Shown here: piece by piece, positions 1 through 6,487 of the stretch
How the letters are laid out: every line of letters begins with the position of its first letter
Position numbering within the stretch: position 1 is the stretch's first letter
Assembly (NCBI GenBank): GCA_024697705.1
Contig: JAILFF010000278.1
Location: forward strand, 1-7,895
Source: Ruminococcus sp.
GTDB taxonomy: Bacteria > Bacillota > Clostridia > Oscillospirales > Ruminococcaceae
DNA length: 7,895 nt
Direction of reading: 5' to 3'
Translations under genes and position numbers: made by a program
Notes under the pieces: generated by a model
Told to the model about the DNA's origin: nothing
Databases searched by the model: none
What the model saw: only the letters and a program-made list of their open reading frames with translations

Positions 1-8
1 CCCGAATA

Positions 9-79
9 TTGTTATCTTTATACCAAATTATCAAAAGTTGCTCACTTTATAAAAAAAGCGCTCAATTATTGCTAACTTT
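9..79 (+). repeat. three spaced direct repeats upstream of the transporter promoter (possible operator)
   Basis: Three similar 11-mers lie in the same orientation: TTGTTATCTTT (9-19), TTGCTCACTTT (38-48) and TTGCTAACTTT (69-79). Copies 2 and 3 agree at 10 of 11 positions and copy 1 agrees with copy 3 at 9 of 11. Starts are 29 and 31 bases apart, close to three helical turns, and the last copy ends 11 bases before the -35 box. This arrangement would suit an activator that binds direct repeats, such as the AraC-type response regulators often linked to this transporter family. That is inference: no regulator gene is in view and the region is AT-rich, which raises chance similarity. Confidence 0.35.
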
Positions 80-90
80 CCAAAAAGGTA

Positions 91-119
91 TTCACAAAAC
101 GAGAATTAAATGCTATAAT
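91..119 (+). promoter_or_regulatory. sigma-A-type promoter of the sugar transporter operon
   Basis: The -35 box is TTCACA (91-96) and the -10 box is TATAAT (114-119), with a 17-base spacer. TGC directly before the -10 gives an extended -10 element. Transcription should begin near 126, leaving a leader of about 68 bases before the binding-protein start at 194. Confidence 0.85.
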
Positions 120-193
120 AAATTCAGAAATTTTAAAACAATTTTAGCCATAATTATATATAGGCTGAAAAAAGTTTTTTGGAGGTTATTTCT

Positions 194-2017
194 ATGAAAA
201 ATTTCAAGAAGGTAATCACTTTCTCAATGGCTGCCTTATTGGTAATGGGAATGGTTTCCTGCGGCAACGACGGCGGAAATGATAACGGCGGCGGAAGCAC
301 GGATGGTACCAGCTCCGAGGCAAAGACCGAAGACGGCGGCAAAAAGGATGAAGGCAAGAAGGACGACAGCAAGACCGACGACGGCAAAAAGGACGACGGC
401 AAAAAGGACGACGGCGGCAGCAAGGACACCAAGTCTTCTTCCGGAGAGATCAAGGAGTTCACCGCGTTCCACGCAGTACCCGGCACCGAGATCGACGCTG
501 ACAACGAGGTTCAGCAGATCATAGCCGAAAAGATCGGCGCTAAGTGCAAGGATACCTGGCTCGTTGGTCAGACCGCTGCCGAAGCAATGGGCGTTAGAAT
601 TGCCGGCGGCGATTATCCCGACTTCGTTACCGCAGGCGCGGCTCTTCCTCAGATGGTAGACGCAGGCACGGCGGTAGCCTTCGATGAATATTGGGACGAT
701 TATCCGAATATCAAGAAATTCTATTCCGACGCTCAGTGGAACGCTATCAAGGGCGAATGGGATCATGTTTATCTGATGCCTCAGTTCGGTAAGAGATATA
801 TGTACGACACCGGAACGATCCACAACGACGAGGCTTTCTGGATCCAGACCCGCGTACTTAAGGATCAGGATTATCCGAAGCTTGAGACTCTCGACGAGTA
901 CTTCGACTGCATCGAGAAGTACATCGAGAAGCATCCCACAATGGAGGACGGCACACCTAACATCGGTTATTCGATCCTCTGCGAAGACTGGAGATACTTC
1001 TGCCTTGAAAACGCTCCGTTCTTCCTCGACGGTTATCCGAACGACGGCTGCTGCATAGTTGATGAGAATACTCACAAGGCTATCGACTACAACACCACTC
1101 CTACCGCAAAGAAGTATTTCAAGAAGCTCAACGAAGAGTATCATAAGGGCATCATCGACCCCGAGACCTTCTCTATGAACTATGATACTTATATTTCCAA
1201 GATGTCCACCGGCCGTGTTTGCGGTATGTGCGACCAGCACTGGGACTTCAACGACGGCGAGCTCGCTATCAAGCAGGCTGCTCTCGAAAAGGCAGAGCTC
1301 AAGGGCTGCACCTATGTTCCTCAGGGCATCGTAATTGAGAAGGGCATCAAGGAAAGATATCACAGCGACGCCGCTCTCGACGTATCTAACGGTATCACCA
1401 TCACCACCAGCTGCCAGGATATCCCCGGCGCTATGCAGTTCATCAACGACCTGCTCGATCCCGAGATCCACACACTCAGAAACTGGGGCGTAGAGGGTGA
1501 AGACTACCTCGTAGGCGATGACGGTCTGTTCTATCGTACTCAGGAAATGCGCGACAACGCAGCTCAGGAGTCTTACAGAAATCATCATCTCTGTCCGTAT
1601 CCTTATTTCCCGCTGTACGGCGGCATGGCTCTCGACGGCATCAACGCCTGCAACCCCGACAACCAGCCGAAGGAATTCTATGATTCCCTTTCCGACGAGG
1701 TCAAGGAGTGCCTGAGCGCTTACAACGCCGAGACCTATACTCAGCTCCTCAATCCCTCCGGAGAGAATGCTCCCTGGTATCCGATGTGGTCTTACTCGAA
1801 CAACCTGACCTCCGACACCGACAACGGTCTTGCCTGGGCTAATATGGCTGATATCAAGCATCAGTGGCTCCCCGAAGTCTGCAAGGCTGACGATTTCGAT
1901 GCTAAGTGGGACGAGTACATGAAGGCTTACAACGATAACTGTGACGTTCAGTGCTTCCTCGATTCTCTCGACGCTGAGATCCAGAGAAGAATAGATGTTG
2001 CAGAAGGCAAAAATTGA
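194..2017 (+). CDS. lipoprotein solute-binding protein of a carbohydrate ABC importer (LplA/YtcQ type)
   Basis: This 607-residue protein should capture a sugar or oligosaccharide outside the membrane and deliver it to the two permeases encoded downstream. The N-terminus has a lysine-rich start, a hydrophobic core (about residues 7-21) and a lipobox MVSC, so Cys23 is the likely lipid anchor. Residues 24-86 form a Gly/Asp/Lys-rich linker containing six pentapeptide units of the DDGKK type. The globular part (about 87-607) is rich in Trp, Tyr and Asp, and is similar in style to extracellular family-1 solute-binding proteins (COG1653). Start choice: GGAGG at 181-185 sits 8 bases before ATG 194. 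An in-frame TTG at 179 would place the ribosome site inside the gene. A terminator follows immediately, so this gene is probably expressed more strongly than the permeases. The substrate cannot be read from sequence; uronate or plant-polymer oligosaccharides are annotated for relatives such as 'aldouronate transport' proteins. Confidence 0.9.
   Translation: MKNFKKVITFSMAALLVMGMVSCGNDGGNDNGGGSTDGTSSEAKTEDGGKKDEGKKDDSKTDDGKKDDGKKDDGGSKDTKSSSGEIKEFTAFHAVPGTEIDADNEVQQIIAEKIGAKCKDTWLVGQTAAEAMGVRIAGGDYPDFVTAGAALPQMVDAGTAVAFDEYWDDYPNIKKFYSDAQWNAIKGEWDHVYLMPQFGKRYMYDTGTIHNDEAFWIQTRVLKDQDYPKLETLDEYFDCIEKYIEKHPTMEDGTPNIGYSILCEDWRYFCLENAPFFLDGYPNDGCCIVDENTHKAIDYNTTPTAKKYFKKLNEEYHKGIIDPETFSMNYDTYISKMSTGRVCGMCDQHWDFNDGELAIKQAALEKAELKGCTYVPQGIVIEKGIKERYHSDAALDVSNGITITTSCQDIPGAMQFINDLLDPEIHTLRNWGVEGEDYLVGDDGLFYRTQEMRDNAAQESYRNHHLCPYPYFPLYGGMALDGINACNPDNQPKEFYDSLSDEVKECLSAYNAETYTQLLNPSGENAPWYPMWSYSNNLTSDTDNGLAWANMADIKHQWLPEVCKADDFDAKWDEYMKAYNDNCDVQCFLDSLDAEIQRRIDVAEGKN
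332..421 (+). repeat. 15-bp tandem repeat encoding a DDGKK-type linker
   Basis: Six consecutive 15-base units lie in frame inside the binding-protein gene, encoding DGGKK, DEGKK, DDSKT, DDGKK, DDGKK and DDGGS. The units at 377-391 and 392-406 are identical, and the others differ by a few bases. The segment forms a charged, flexible spacer between the lipid anchor and the binding domain. In-frame repeats like this can change copy number by slippage without breaking the gene. Confidence 0.9.
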
Positions 2018-2050
2018 AGTATAGAAGCTTTCCATAAATCGTAACTTTTT

Positions 2051-2100
2051 ATCTGTTCCCCTCTCCGCCGCGGTGCGGAGAGGGAAGACAGATATTTTTT
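2051..2100 (+). terminator. strong intrinsic terminator inside the transporter operon
   Basis: CTCTCCGC (2061-2068) pairs with GCGGAGAG (2075-2082), extended by CC/GG. After a small internal loop, ATCTGT (2051-2056) pairs with ACAGAT (2088-2093). Six Ts follow at 2095-2100. It starts 33 bases after the binding-protein stop codon and precedes the permease genes. Partial readthrough would give an excess of binding protein over permease, a common need in binding-protein importers. Confidence 0.88.
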
Positions 2101-2132
2101 AGGGCTGAAATAAGTTTTTAGGTTATTTCTAT
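2100..2132 (+). repeat. degenerate second copy of the binding-protein leader
   Basis: This stretch aligns with the leader at 161-195. There are 31 matching positions, one mismatch, a one-base gap and a three-base gap. The three-base loss removes two Gs of the Shine-Dalgarno sequence, and the start codon position is followed by CCCC rather than a gene. It directly abuts the T-tract of the terminator. It looks like the remains of a duplicated gene start and is unlikely to initiate translation. Confidence 0.8.
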
Positions 2133-2220
2133 CCCCTGCTTCCCTCAATAAAGATGTCATATGCTCCTTTGAGAGGTTCGTATGAACGCTGTGATACATC
2201 TTTACTGAGGGAAGTTGGGG
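2133..2220 (+). promoter_or_regulatory. long hairpin just upstream of the permease ribosome binding site
   Basis: CCCC (2133-2136) pairs with GGGG (2217-2220), CTTCCCTCA (2139-2147) with TGAGGGAAG (2206-2214), and TAAAGATGT (2149-2157) with ACATCTTTA (2196-2204). This gives about 22 base pairs with two small interruptions and a 38-base apical region that can fold further (CATA with TATG). No T-tract follows, so it is not a standard terminator. It ends 8 bases before the GGAGG of the first permease gene, so an mRNA-stabilising or processing element, or a control of permease translation, is plausible. Confidence 0.75.
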
Positions 2221-2242
2221 AACATCTCGGAGGTGTACATTA

Positions 2243-3169
2243 ATGTTTAAGGATCCTGATTTCTTGAAAAAAGTAAAGAATCAGAAGGTGCTTATCCTTC
2301 TTTCGATCCCGTTTGTTATTTATGTGTTGATCTTCTGCTACGTTCCGCTGTTCGGCTGGATCATGGCTTTCCAAAAATACAAGCCGAAGACCGGTATCTT
2401 CCATTCGGAGTTTGTAGGGCTTCAGAATTTCCAGTTCCTTTTCACTAACCAAAATGGTATTTTTGTAAAGGTAATAAGAAATACCGTAGCGATGGGTCTT
2501 ATAAATCTCGTGCTGGGCACCATATTTGCGATCGCTTTCGCTATACTCCTCAGCGAGTTCAGATATACGTTTGGCAAAAAGGTCATTCAGACTATTTCCT
2601 ATCTGCCTCACTTCCTCTCGATGGTTATCGTGACCGGTATCGTTTACGACGTTCTTCGTATGGAAAACGGTATGCTCAACAACTTCCTCACTTCCATCGG
2701 AGCTATCGACAAGGAGGTTGCATGGCTCGAAGAGAAGAGCTATTTCTGGTGGATAGTCGGTTTCACGAACCTGTGGAAGGAAACGGGCTGGAACAGTATC
2801 ATCTACCTCGCGGCTATTACCTCGATCAACCCCGACCTTTATGAGGCGGCTTCCATCGACGGTGCGGGCAGACTTTCCAGAATATGGCACATCACTCTTC
2901 CCGGACTCAAGCCTACTATCATCATACTCCTTATAATGAATATCGGTAACGTACTTAACGCCGGTTTCGAGATACAGTATATGCTCGGCAACGGTCTCGT
3001 TCAGGAAGTATCGCAGACTATCGACATCTACGTTCTGAAGTACGGTATCGGTAAGGGCAACTATTCGCTCGGTACCGCGGCAGGAATCTTCAAGAGCGTT
3101 GTAAGTATCATACTGATAGCGGCGTCGAACTTCGCTGCCAAACGAATGGGCGAAGAGAGCCTGTATTGA
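2243..3169 (+). CDS. lplB: ABC sugar transporter permease, LplB type
   Basis: This 308-residue inner-membrane protein forms one half of the translocation channel of the importer. A hydrophobic N-terminal helix (about 16-43) is followed by further membrane helices in the MetI-like permease domain (for example about 81-103, 117-137, 225-240 and 277-295). The cytoplasmic EAA loop that contacts the ATPase is clear: Glu201-Ala-Ala, Gly207, and Ile217-x-Leu-Pro at 219-220. The length matches the LplB/COG4209 family. GGAGG at 2229-2233 stands 9 bases before the ATG. The gene lies 225 bases after the binding-protein gene, separated by a terminator and a hairpin, and is followed closely by its partner permease. 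The symbol is by family resemblance; the actual substrate is unknown. Confidence 0.9.
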   Translation: MFKDPDFLKKVKNQKVLILLSIPFVIYVLIFCYVPLFGWIMAFQKYKPKTGIFHSEFVGLQNFQFLFTNQNGIFVKVIRNTVAMGLINLVLGTIFAIAFAILLSEFRYTFGKKVIQTISYLPHFLSMVIVTGIVYDVLRMENGMLNNFLTSIGAIDKEVAWLEEKSYFWWIVGFTNLWKETGWNSIIYLAAITSINPDLYEAASIDGAGRLSRIWHITLPGLKPTIIILLIMNIGNVLNAGFEIQYMLGNGLVQEVSQTIDIYVLKYGIGKGNYSLGTAAGIFKSVVSIILIAASNFAAKRMGEESLY

Positions 3170-3183
3170 TCGGAGGGGATAGT

Positions 3184-4137
3184 ATGGCAGATTTTTCAGA
3201 AAAGAAAGAAAAGAAAGCGGCAGAAAAAGCCTTTGATAAAAAGAGCAGTATGTTCAGCAGACGCTCTACCGGAGATATCGTTTTTGATTCGATAAATACC
3301 GTTGTGCTCCTGTTGTCTGTGGTCATCATTCTGTATCCGCTGCTCAACATGGTAGCGCTCTCGTTCAATGACGGTCTTGACGCGCTTCGCGGCGGCATCA
3401 CCATTATCCCGAGAAAATTCACTACTAAGAACTATTCCGAGTTTTTGGGCAAGCAGACTCTTCCCATTGCGTTGAGAGTCAGCGTTCTGAGAACGGTCAT
3501 CGGTACTCTTTCGTCAACATTCGTCACGGCGCTTCTCGCATATATCCTGAGCCGTAAGGAGTTCGTTTTCAAGAGAGGTCTCTCGCTTCTGTATGTGGCT
3601 ACGATGTATGTATCGGGCGGTCTTATTCCCGTGTTCCTTGTATATAAGCAGCTTGGCATGACCAACAGCTTCTCGGTATACATTCTTCCCGGCATGGTAA
3701 GCGCCTGGAATATGCTTGTACTCCGCACTTACATGAACGGTCTGCCCGACAGCCTTGCGGAATCCGCAATGATGGACGGCGCGGGTCACCTGACTATCTT
3801 CTTCAAGATAATTCTTCCGCTGTGTATGCCCGTTATCGCTACGGTATCGCTTTTCGCGGCGGTAGGTCACTGGAACTCCTGGTTCGACGCCATGCTTTAC
3901 AACAACACGGCTACCAATCTTACCACGCTCCAGTTCGAGCTTCAGAAGATGCTTTCTTCAGTAACCAACCAGAACACCAACGCCGAAACGATGAAGAACG
4001 CGACGGGCGCTTCGGTTACTCCCACCACGATGAGAGCAGCCGCGACGGTTATCACCTCGCTGCCTATCATTTGTCTGTATCCCTTCTTACAGAGATACTT
4101 CGTTGCCGGACTTACCATCGGCGGCGTAAAAGAATAA
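3184..4137 (+). CDS. ytcP: ABC sugar transporter permease, YtcP type
   Basis: This 317-residue permease should pair with the LplB-like protein to make the heterodimeric membrane channel (COG0395, MalG-like side). A charged lysine-rich cytoplasmic N-terminus (1-28) is followed by a first helix (about 36-60) and later helices (about 104-124, 134-154, 164-182, 212-228 and 286-303). The EAA-type loop reads Glu193-Ser-Ala, Gly199, Ile209-x-Leu-Pro at 211-212. The C-terminus ends in the GLTIGGVKE tail usual for this family. Start choice: GGAGGGG at 3172-3178 lies just before ATG 3184, whereas an upstream in-frame TTG at 3166 overlaps the previous gene's stop and has no ribosome site. Only 14 bases separate it from the upstream permease, so the two are co-translated from one message. 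No ATPase gene follows. Confidence 0.92.
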   Translation: MADFSEKKEKKAAEKAFDKKSSMFSRRSTGDIVFDSINTVVLLLSVVIILYPLLNMVALSFNDGLDALRGGITIIPRKFTTKNYSEFLGKQTLPIALRVSVLRTVIGTLSSTFVTALLAYILSRKEFVFKRGLSLLYVATMYVSGGLIPVFLVYKQLGMTNSFSVYILPGMVSAWNMLVLRTYMNGLPDSLAESAMMDGAGHLTIFFKIILPLCMPVIATVSLFAAVGHWNSWFDAMLYNNTATNLTTLQFELQKMLSSVTNQNTNAETMKNATGASVTPTTMRAAATVITSLPIICLYPFLQRYFVAGLTIGGVKE

Positions 4138-4173
4138 TTCAAGCTTTATAGTTATTTCCTCAATATAGCAAGC

Positions 4174-4220
4174 GCCGTCCCGCAGACTCACCCCCCCGAG
4201 TTTGCGGGACGGTACTTTTT
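4174..4220 (+). terminator. intrinsic terminator ending the transporter operon
   Basis: CCGTCCCGCA (4175-4184) pairs perfectly with TGCGGGACGG (4203-4212). The stem continues inward through GACTC and GAGTT with one G-U pair, giving about 16 base pairs. The loop is ACCCCCCC, unusually C-rich. TTTTT follows at 4216-4220. Confidence 0.9.
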
Positions 4221-4228
4221 GCGCCGCC

Positions 4229-4257
4229 TTGACAATTGCAAAGCCGTGTGATATAAT
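4229..4257 (+). promoter_or_regulatory. consensus sigma-A promoter of the tyrosine recombinase gene
   Basis: TTGACA (4229-4234) and TATAAT (4252-4257) are both perfect consensus hexamers at a 17-base spacing, with TGA forming an extended -10. The expected start is near 4264, giving a leader of about 53 bases. It begins 9 bases after the preceding T-tract, so the recombinase is an independent unit. Confidence 0.92.
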
Positions 4258-4316
4258 CAAAAAAGTGGATAACAAAAAGTTTATGTGCAATTATTTATTT
4301 GAAGGAAGGCATTTAT

Positions 4317-5327
4317 TTGAAGAAGGAATATATGGACGACTGCCCCGACTATCTCGCGCAGTTTCTTACCTATCTCAAGGTCATACAGGTGCGCGCCGCC
4401 CGCACAGAGGAGGCTTACTACATCGACCTGCGGACGTTCCTGCGCTATTTGAAGCAGCTGAACGGTCTCTGCGATCCTGCGGTCGAATGGGGCGATATAA
4501 GCATTAAAGACGTGCCGTTTGAGCTTGTTAAGAAGTTCACGCTCGGCGGGGCGCACCGATATCTGTATTATCTTGCTCAGGAGCGCGGTAATTCCACCGC
4601 GACAAGAGCGAGAAAATCTTCGGCGCTGAAAAAATTTTATTCGTTTCTTGCGCTGAAAGTCGATGACCCTGCCTACCGCCTTGCGGAAAATCCCGTCGAG
4701 CATCTCGAATTACCCCGCGTCAAGAACAAGGACCCGCGCTTCCTTACGCTCGAACAGTCCTTGCAGATGCTCGCGAGTATCGACTCGGAACACCGCGAGC
4801 GCGATTACTGCATAATCTGTCTGTTCTTAAACTGCGGTATGCGGCTTTCGGAGCTGGTGGGGCTCGATCTTGTGGATCTCAGCGAGGAAAACAAAACGCT
4901 CCGCCTGTTCGGAAAGGGCAGCAAGGAGCACATCGTCTACCTGAACACCGCCTGCATGGACGCCCTGCACGATTATCTGAGGATACGCTTTACGGTAAGC
5001 ACGGAGGAAAAGGCGATGTTCCTATCGCAGCGCGGCACTCGCATAACTCGCCGCCGTGTGCAGCAGATCGTTGAGGAAATGCTCGAACGTGCGGGGCTGT
5101 CGAATCTCGGCATCACCACGCACAAGCTGCGCCACACAGCCGCTACGCTGATGTATCAGCACGGCGGAGTCGATACTTTAGTTCTGCGCGATGTGCTCGG
5201 GCATAAGAGCATTGCCACGACCGAGATCTATACTCATCTCGGCAACGAGGACTTGAAACGCGCAGCAGAGGCTTCACCGCTTGCGAATATAAAGTCTTCC
5301 GCGCAGAAAAAAAAGAAAACAGATTGA
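4317..5327 (+). CDS. tyrosine recombinase, XerC/XerD-like
   Basis: This protein of about 336 residues should catalyse site-specific DNA strand exchange through a phosphotyrosine intermediate. The N-terminal part (about 6-115) resembles the SAM-like core-binding domain. The C-terminal catalytic domain (about 135-315) has the complete set: Arg176 in CGMRLSEL, Lys200 in FGKGSKE, His269 and Arg272 in HKLRH, His296 in LGHKS, and nucleophile Tyr305 in IYTHL. Start choice: AAGGAAGG at 4302-4309 is well placed (7 bases) before TTG 4317. ATG 4332 and TTG 4299 are possible alternatives. It stands alone between its own promoter and another monocistronic gene, with no excisionase, att sites or phage genes nearby. 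A housekeeping Xer role (chromosome dimer resolution) is therefore more likely than an element integrase, but dif sites cannot be tied to it here. Confidence 0.92.
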   Translation: MKKEYMDDCPDYLAQFLTYLKVIQVRAARTEEAYYIDLRTFLRYLKQLNGLCDPAVEWGDISIKDVPFELVKKFTLGGAHRYLYYLAQERGNSTATRARKSSALKKFYSFLALKVDDPAYRLAENPVEHLELPRVKNKDPRFLTLEQSLQMLASIDSEHRERDYCIICLFLNCGMRLSELVGLDLVDLSEENKTLRLFGKGSKEHIVYLNTACMDALHDYLRIRFTVSTEEKAMFLSQRGTRITRRRVQQIVEEMLERAGLSNLGITTHKLRHTAATLMYQHGGVDTLVLRDVLGHKSIATTEIYTHLGNEDLKRAAEASPLANIKSSAQKKKKTD

Positions 5328-5462
5328 TTAGTCATTGGTAACAGTTTCCCGTAAGTTGTAAGTACTTTTGTAACATTACGTCAATTATTTGTCATAATAT
5401 CAAAAAAACGACCTTGATTTTTCATAAATCATCTAAACTTTTTGGGATTTTGATACAAAGTA

Positions 5463-5491
5463 TTGACATTTCGTTCATGTTATGATATTAT
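5463..5491 (+). promoter_or_regulatory. sigma-A promoter of the AIM24-family gene
   Basis: TTGACA (5463-5468) and TATTAT (5486-5491) are 17 bases apart, with TGA as an extended -10. Transcription should begin near 5498. The stretch between the recombinase stop and this promoter (5328-5462) is AT-rich; I see no convincing terminator or gene in it. Confidence 0.85.
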
Positions 5492-5498
5492 TTTGTTA

Positions 5499-5526
5499 GA
5501 AAAGAATTTTGAAGGTTATTCTTTTC
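5499..5526 (+). promoter_or_regulatory. stem-loop at the 5' end of the AIM24-family transcript
   Basis: GAAAAGAAT (5499-5507) pairs perfectly with ATTCTTTTC (5518-5526) around a 10-base loop. The hairpin falls at, or within a base or two of, the predicted transcription start. Such 5'-terminal stems can protect Gram-positive mRNAs from 5'-end-dependent decay; that role here is inference. Confidence 0.5.
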
Positions 5527-5587
5527 CGCGGAACGTTCGGCAATGCTGCGAGAGCTTCCGTATCCTACAATTAAAGGAGAATGATTT

Positions 5588-6265
5588 ATGAATTACGAAA
5601 TTAAAGGTCAGCCGTATCCCGTGGCAGTTATTCACCTTAACGGCGGCGAAAGCGTTAATTGTCAGAGAGGCGCTATGATATGGATGACTCCCAATATGCA
5701 GATGGCTACCAATGCGGGCGGAAGCGGTCTCGGCGGTATGCTTAAGAGAGCAGTTAGCGGCGAGAGCATTTTCCAGAATACCTACACCGCGCAGGGCGAC
5801 GGCATGATCGCTTTCGGTTCTTCTTTCCCCGGCGAGATCTTTGGTTTGTACTTAGAGCCCGGTCAGACCATCATTGCACAGAAGAGAGCTTATCTTGCGG
5901 CTGCTCCGTCGGTTAATTTCGAGGTAGCTTTCCAGAAGATGGGCGCCGGTCTGTTCGGCGGTGAAGGCTTCATCATGCAGAAATTTACAGGAAGCGGTAT
6001 GCTCCTTCTTGAGATCGACGGCAGCGTTGTTGAATACACCCTCGCTCCCGGAGAGTCCATGCTTATAGATAACGGTTTCCTTGCCGCAATGGAAGGCAGC
6101 GTTCAGATGTCTGTTGAAAGAGTAAAGGGTCTCGGAAACGTTCTTGCGGGCGGCGAAGGTCTTACCAACGTAAGAGTAACCGGTCCCGGAAGGATCTGGC
6201 TCCAGACCATGCCTATCAACCAGTTCATCGACGCTATCGCAGGACTGCTCCCTGTCAGGGGATAA
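5588..6265 (+). CDS. AIM24 family protein (TIGR00266 type)
   Basis: This is a 225-residue soluble protein without signal peptide or membrane helix. It resembles the TIGR00266/AIM24 family, whose fold is related to the TRAP (tryptophan RNA-binding attenuation protein)-like beta fold. Visible family features are the early glycine-rich loop NAGGSGLGG (42-50), the KRAVSGESIF segment (53-62), SSFPGEIFGLYLEPGQ (78-93) and the later GxGxxxLE strand region (about 135-142). The length fits bacterial members. The biochemical role of the family is not settled: the yeast relative is a mitochondrial protein, while bacterial members are mostly uncharacterised. AAAGGAGA (5573-5580) lies 7 bases before the ATG. 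It is transcribed alone from its own promoter and ends in its own terminator, so the neighbours do not suggest a pathway. Confidence 0.9.
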   Translation: MNYEIKGQPYPVAVIHLNGGESVNCQRGAMIWMTPNMQMATNAGGSGLGGMLKRAVSGESIFQNTYTAQGDGMIAFGSSFPGEIFGLYLEPGQTIIAQKRAYLAAAPSVNFEVAFQKMGAGLFGGEGFIMQKFTGSGMLLLEIDGSVVEYTLAPGESMLIDNGFLAAMEGSVQMSVERVKGLGNVLAGGEGLTNVRVTGPGRIWLQTMPINQFIDAIAGLLPVRG

Positions 6266-6313
6266 TTTCCTTAATATTTTGCCAAATACTTTTTGTTCAT
6301 AATAACTCCTCTG

Positions 6314-6350
6314 AAAAGCGCCGCGTTCTTTTAACGCGGTGCTTTTTCTT
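6314..6350 (+). terminator. intrinsic terminator of the AIM24-family gene
   Basis: CCGCGTT (6321-6327) pairs with AACGCGG (6333-6339) around a CTTTT loop. The stem extends by a G-U pair and AAAAGC/GCTTTT, with the T-rich right arm continuing into TTCTT. It lies about 50 bases after the stop codon. Confidence 0.88.
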
Positions 6351-6411
6351 ATAAAGAAAAAATGTCGGTTAGCCGATGATTTTGTTTGTGGACGTTTTCG
6401 GAATAAGGGTA

Positions 6412-6440
6412 TTGAAACATTGCGGGAAATATGCTATAAT
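6412..6440 (+). promoter_or_regulatory. sigma-A promoter driving the phosphatase remnant
   Basis: TTGAAA (6412-6417) and TATAAT (6435-6440) are 17 bases apart, with TGC giving an extended -10. Transcription should start near 6447. A strong ribosome site, GGAGGAG (6473-6479), follows 8 bases before ATG 6488. Promoter and ribosome site appear intact although the gene they serve is not. Confidence 0.85.
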
Positions 6441-6487
6441 ATTATGGGAGAGGTTTATTCAATTACATGAACGGAGGAGAGAAAAGT

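Noticed and set aside
236..2035. A 599-codon open frame on the minus strand opposite the binding-protein gene
   Set aside because: It is antisense to a gene with a clear lipobox, ribosome site and family features, it has no ribosome site of its own, and its composition is the mirror of the real gene. It is a shadow of biased codon use.
2133..2220. The long hairpin as a miniature transposable element
   Set aside because: No target-site duplication is visible at its ends and no second copy occurs in the window. A regulatory or processing hairpin is simpler.
2240..2890. A 216-codon minus-strand open frame opposite the LplB-like permease
   Set aside because: It is antisense to a well-supported membrane permease with an EAA motif, and no promoter or ribosome site was seen.
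4265..4272. GTGGATAA, the complement of a DnaA-box-like TTATCCAC, just after the recombinase promoter
   Set aside because: It is a single 8-base match with no second box, DnaA gene or AT-rich unwinding region nearby, so it is not evidence for an origin or DnaA control.
5507..5522. TTTTGAAGGTTATTCT, which resembles part of the transporter leader TTTTGGAGGTTATTTCT
   Set aside because: The similarity is short and it is better explained as part of the 9-bp stem-loop at 5499-5526.
6365..6376. TCGG-TTAG-CCGA small palindrome upstream of the remnant promoter
   Set aside because: Four-base arms are expected by chance, and there is no second copy to suggest an operator.
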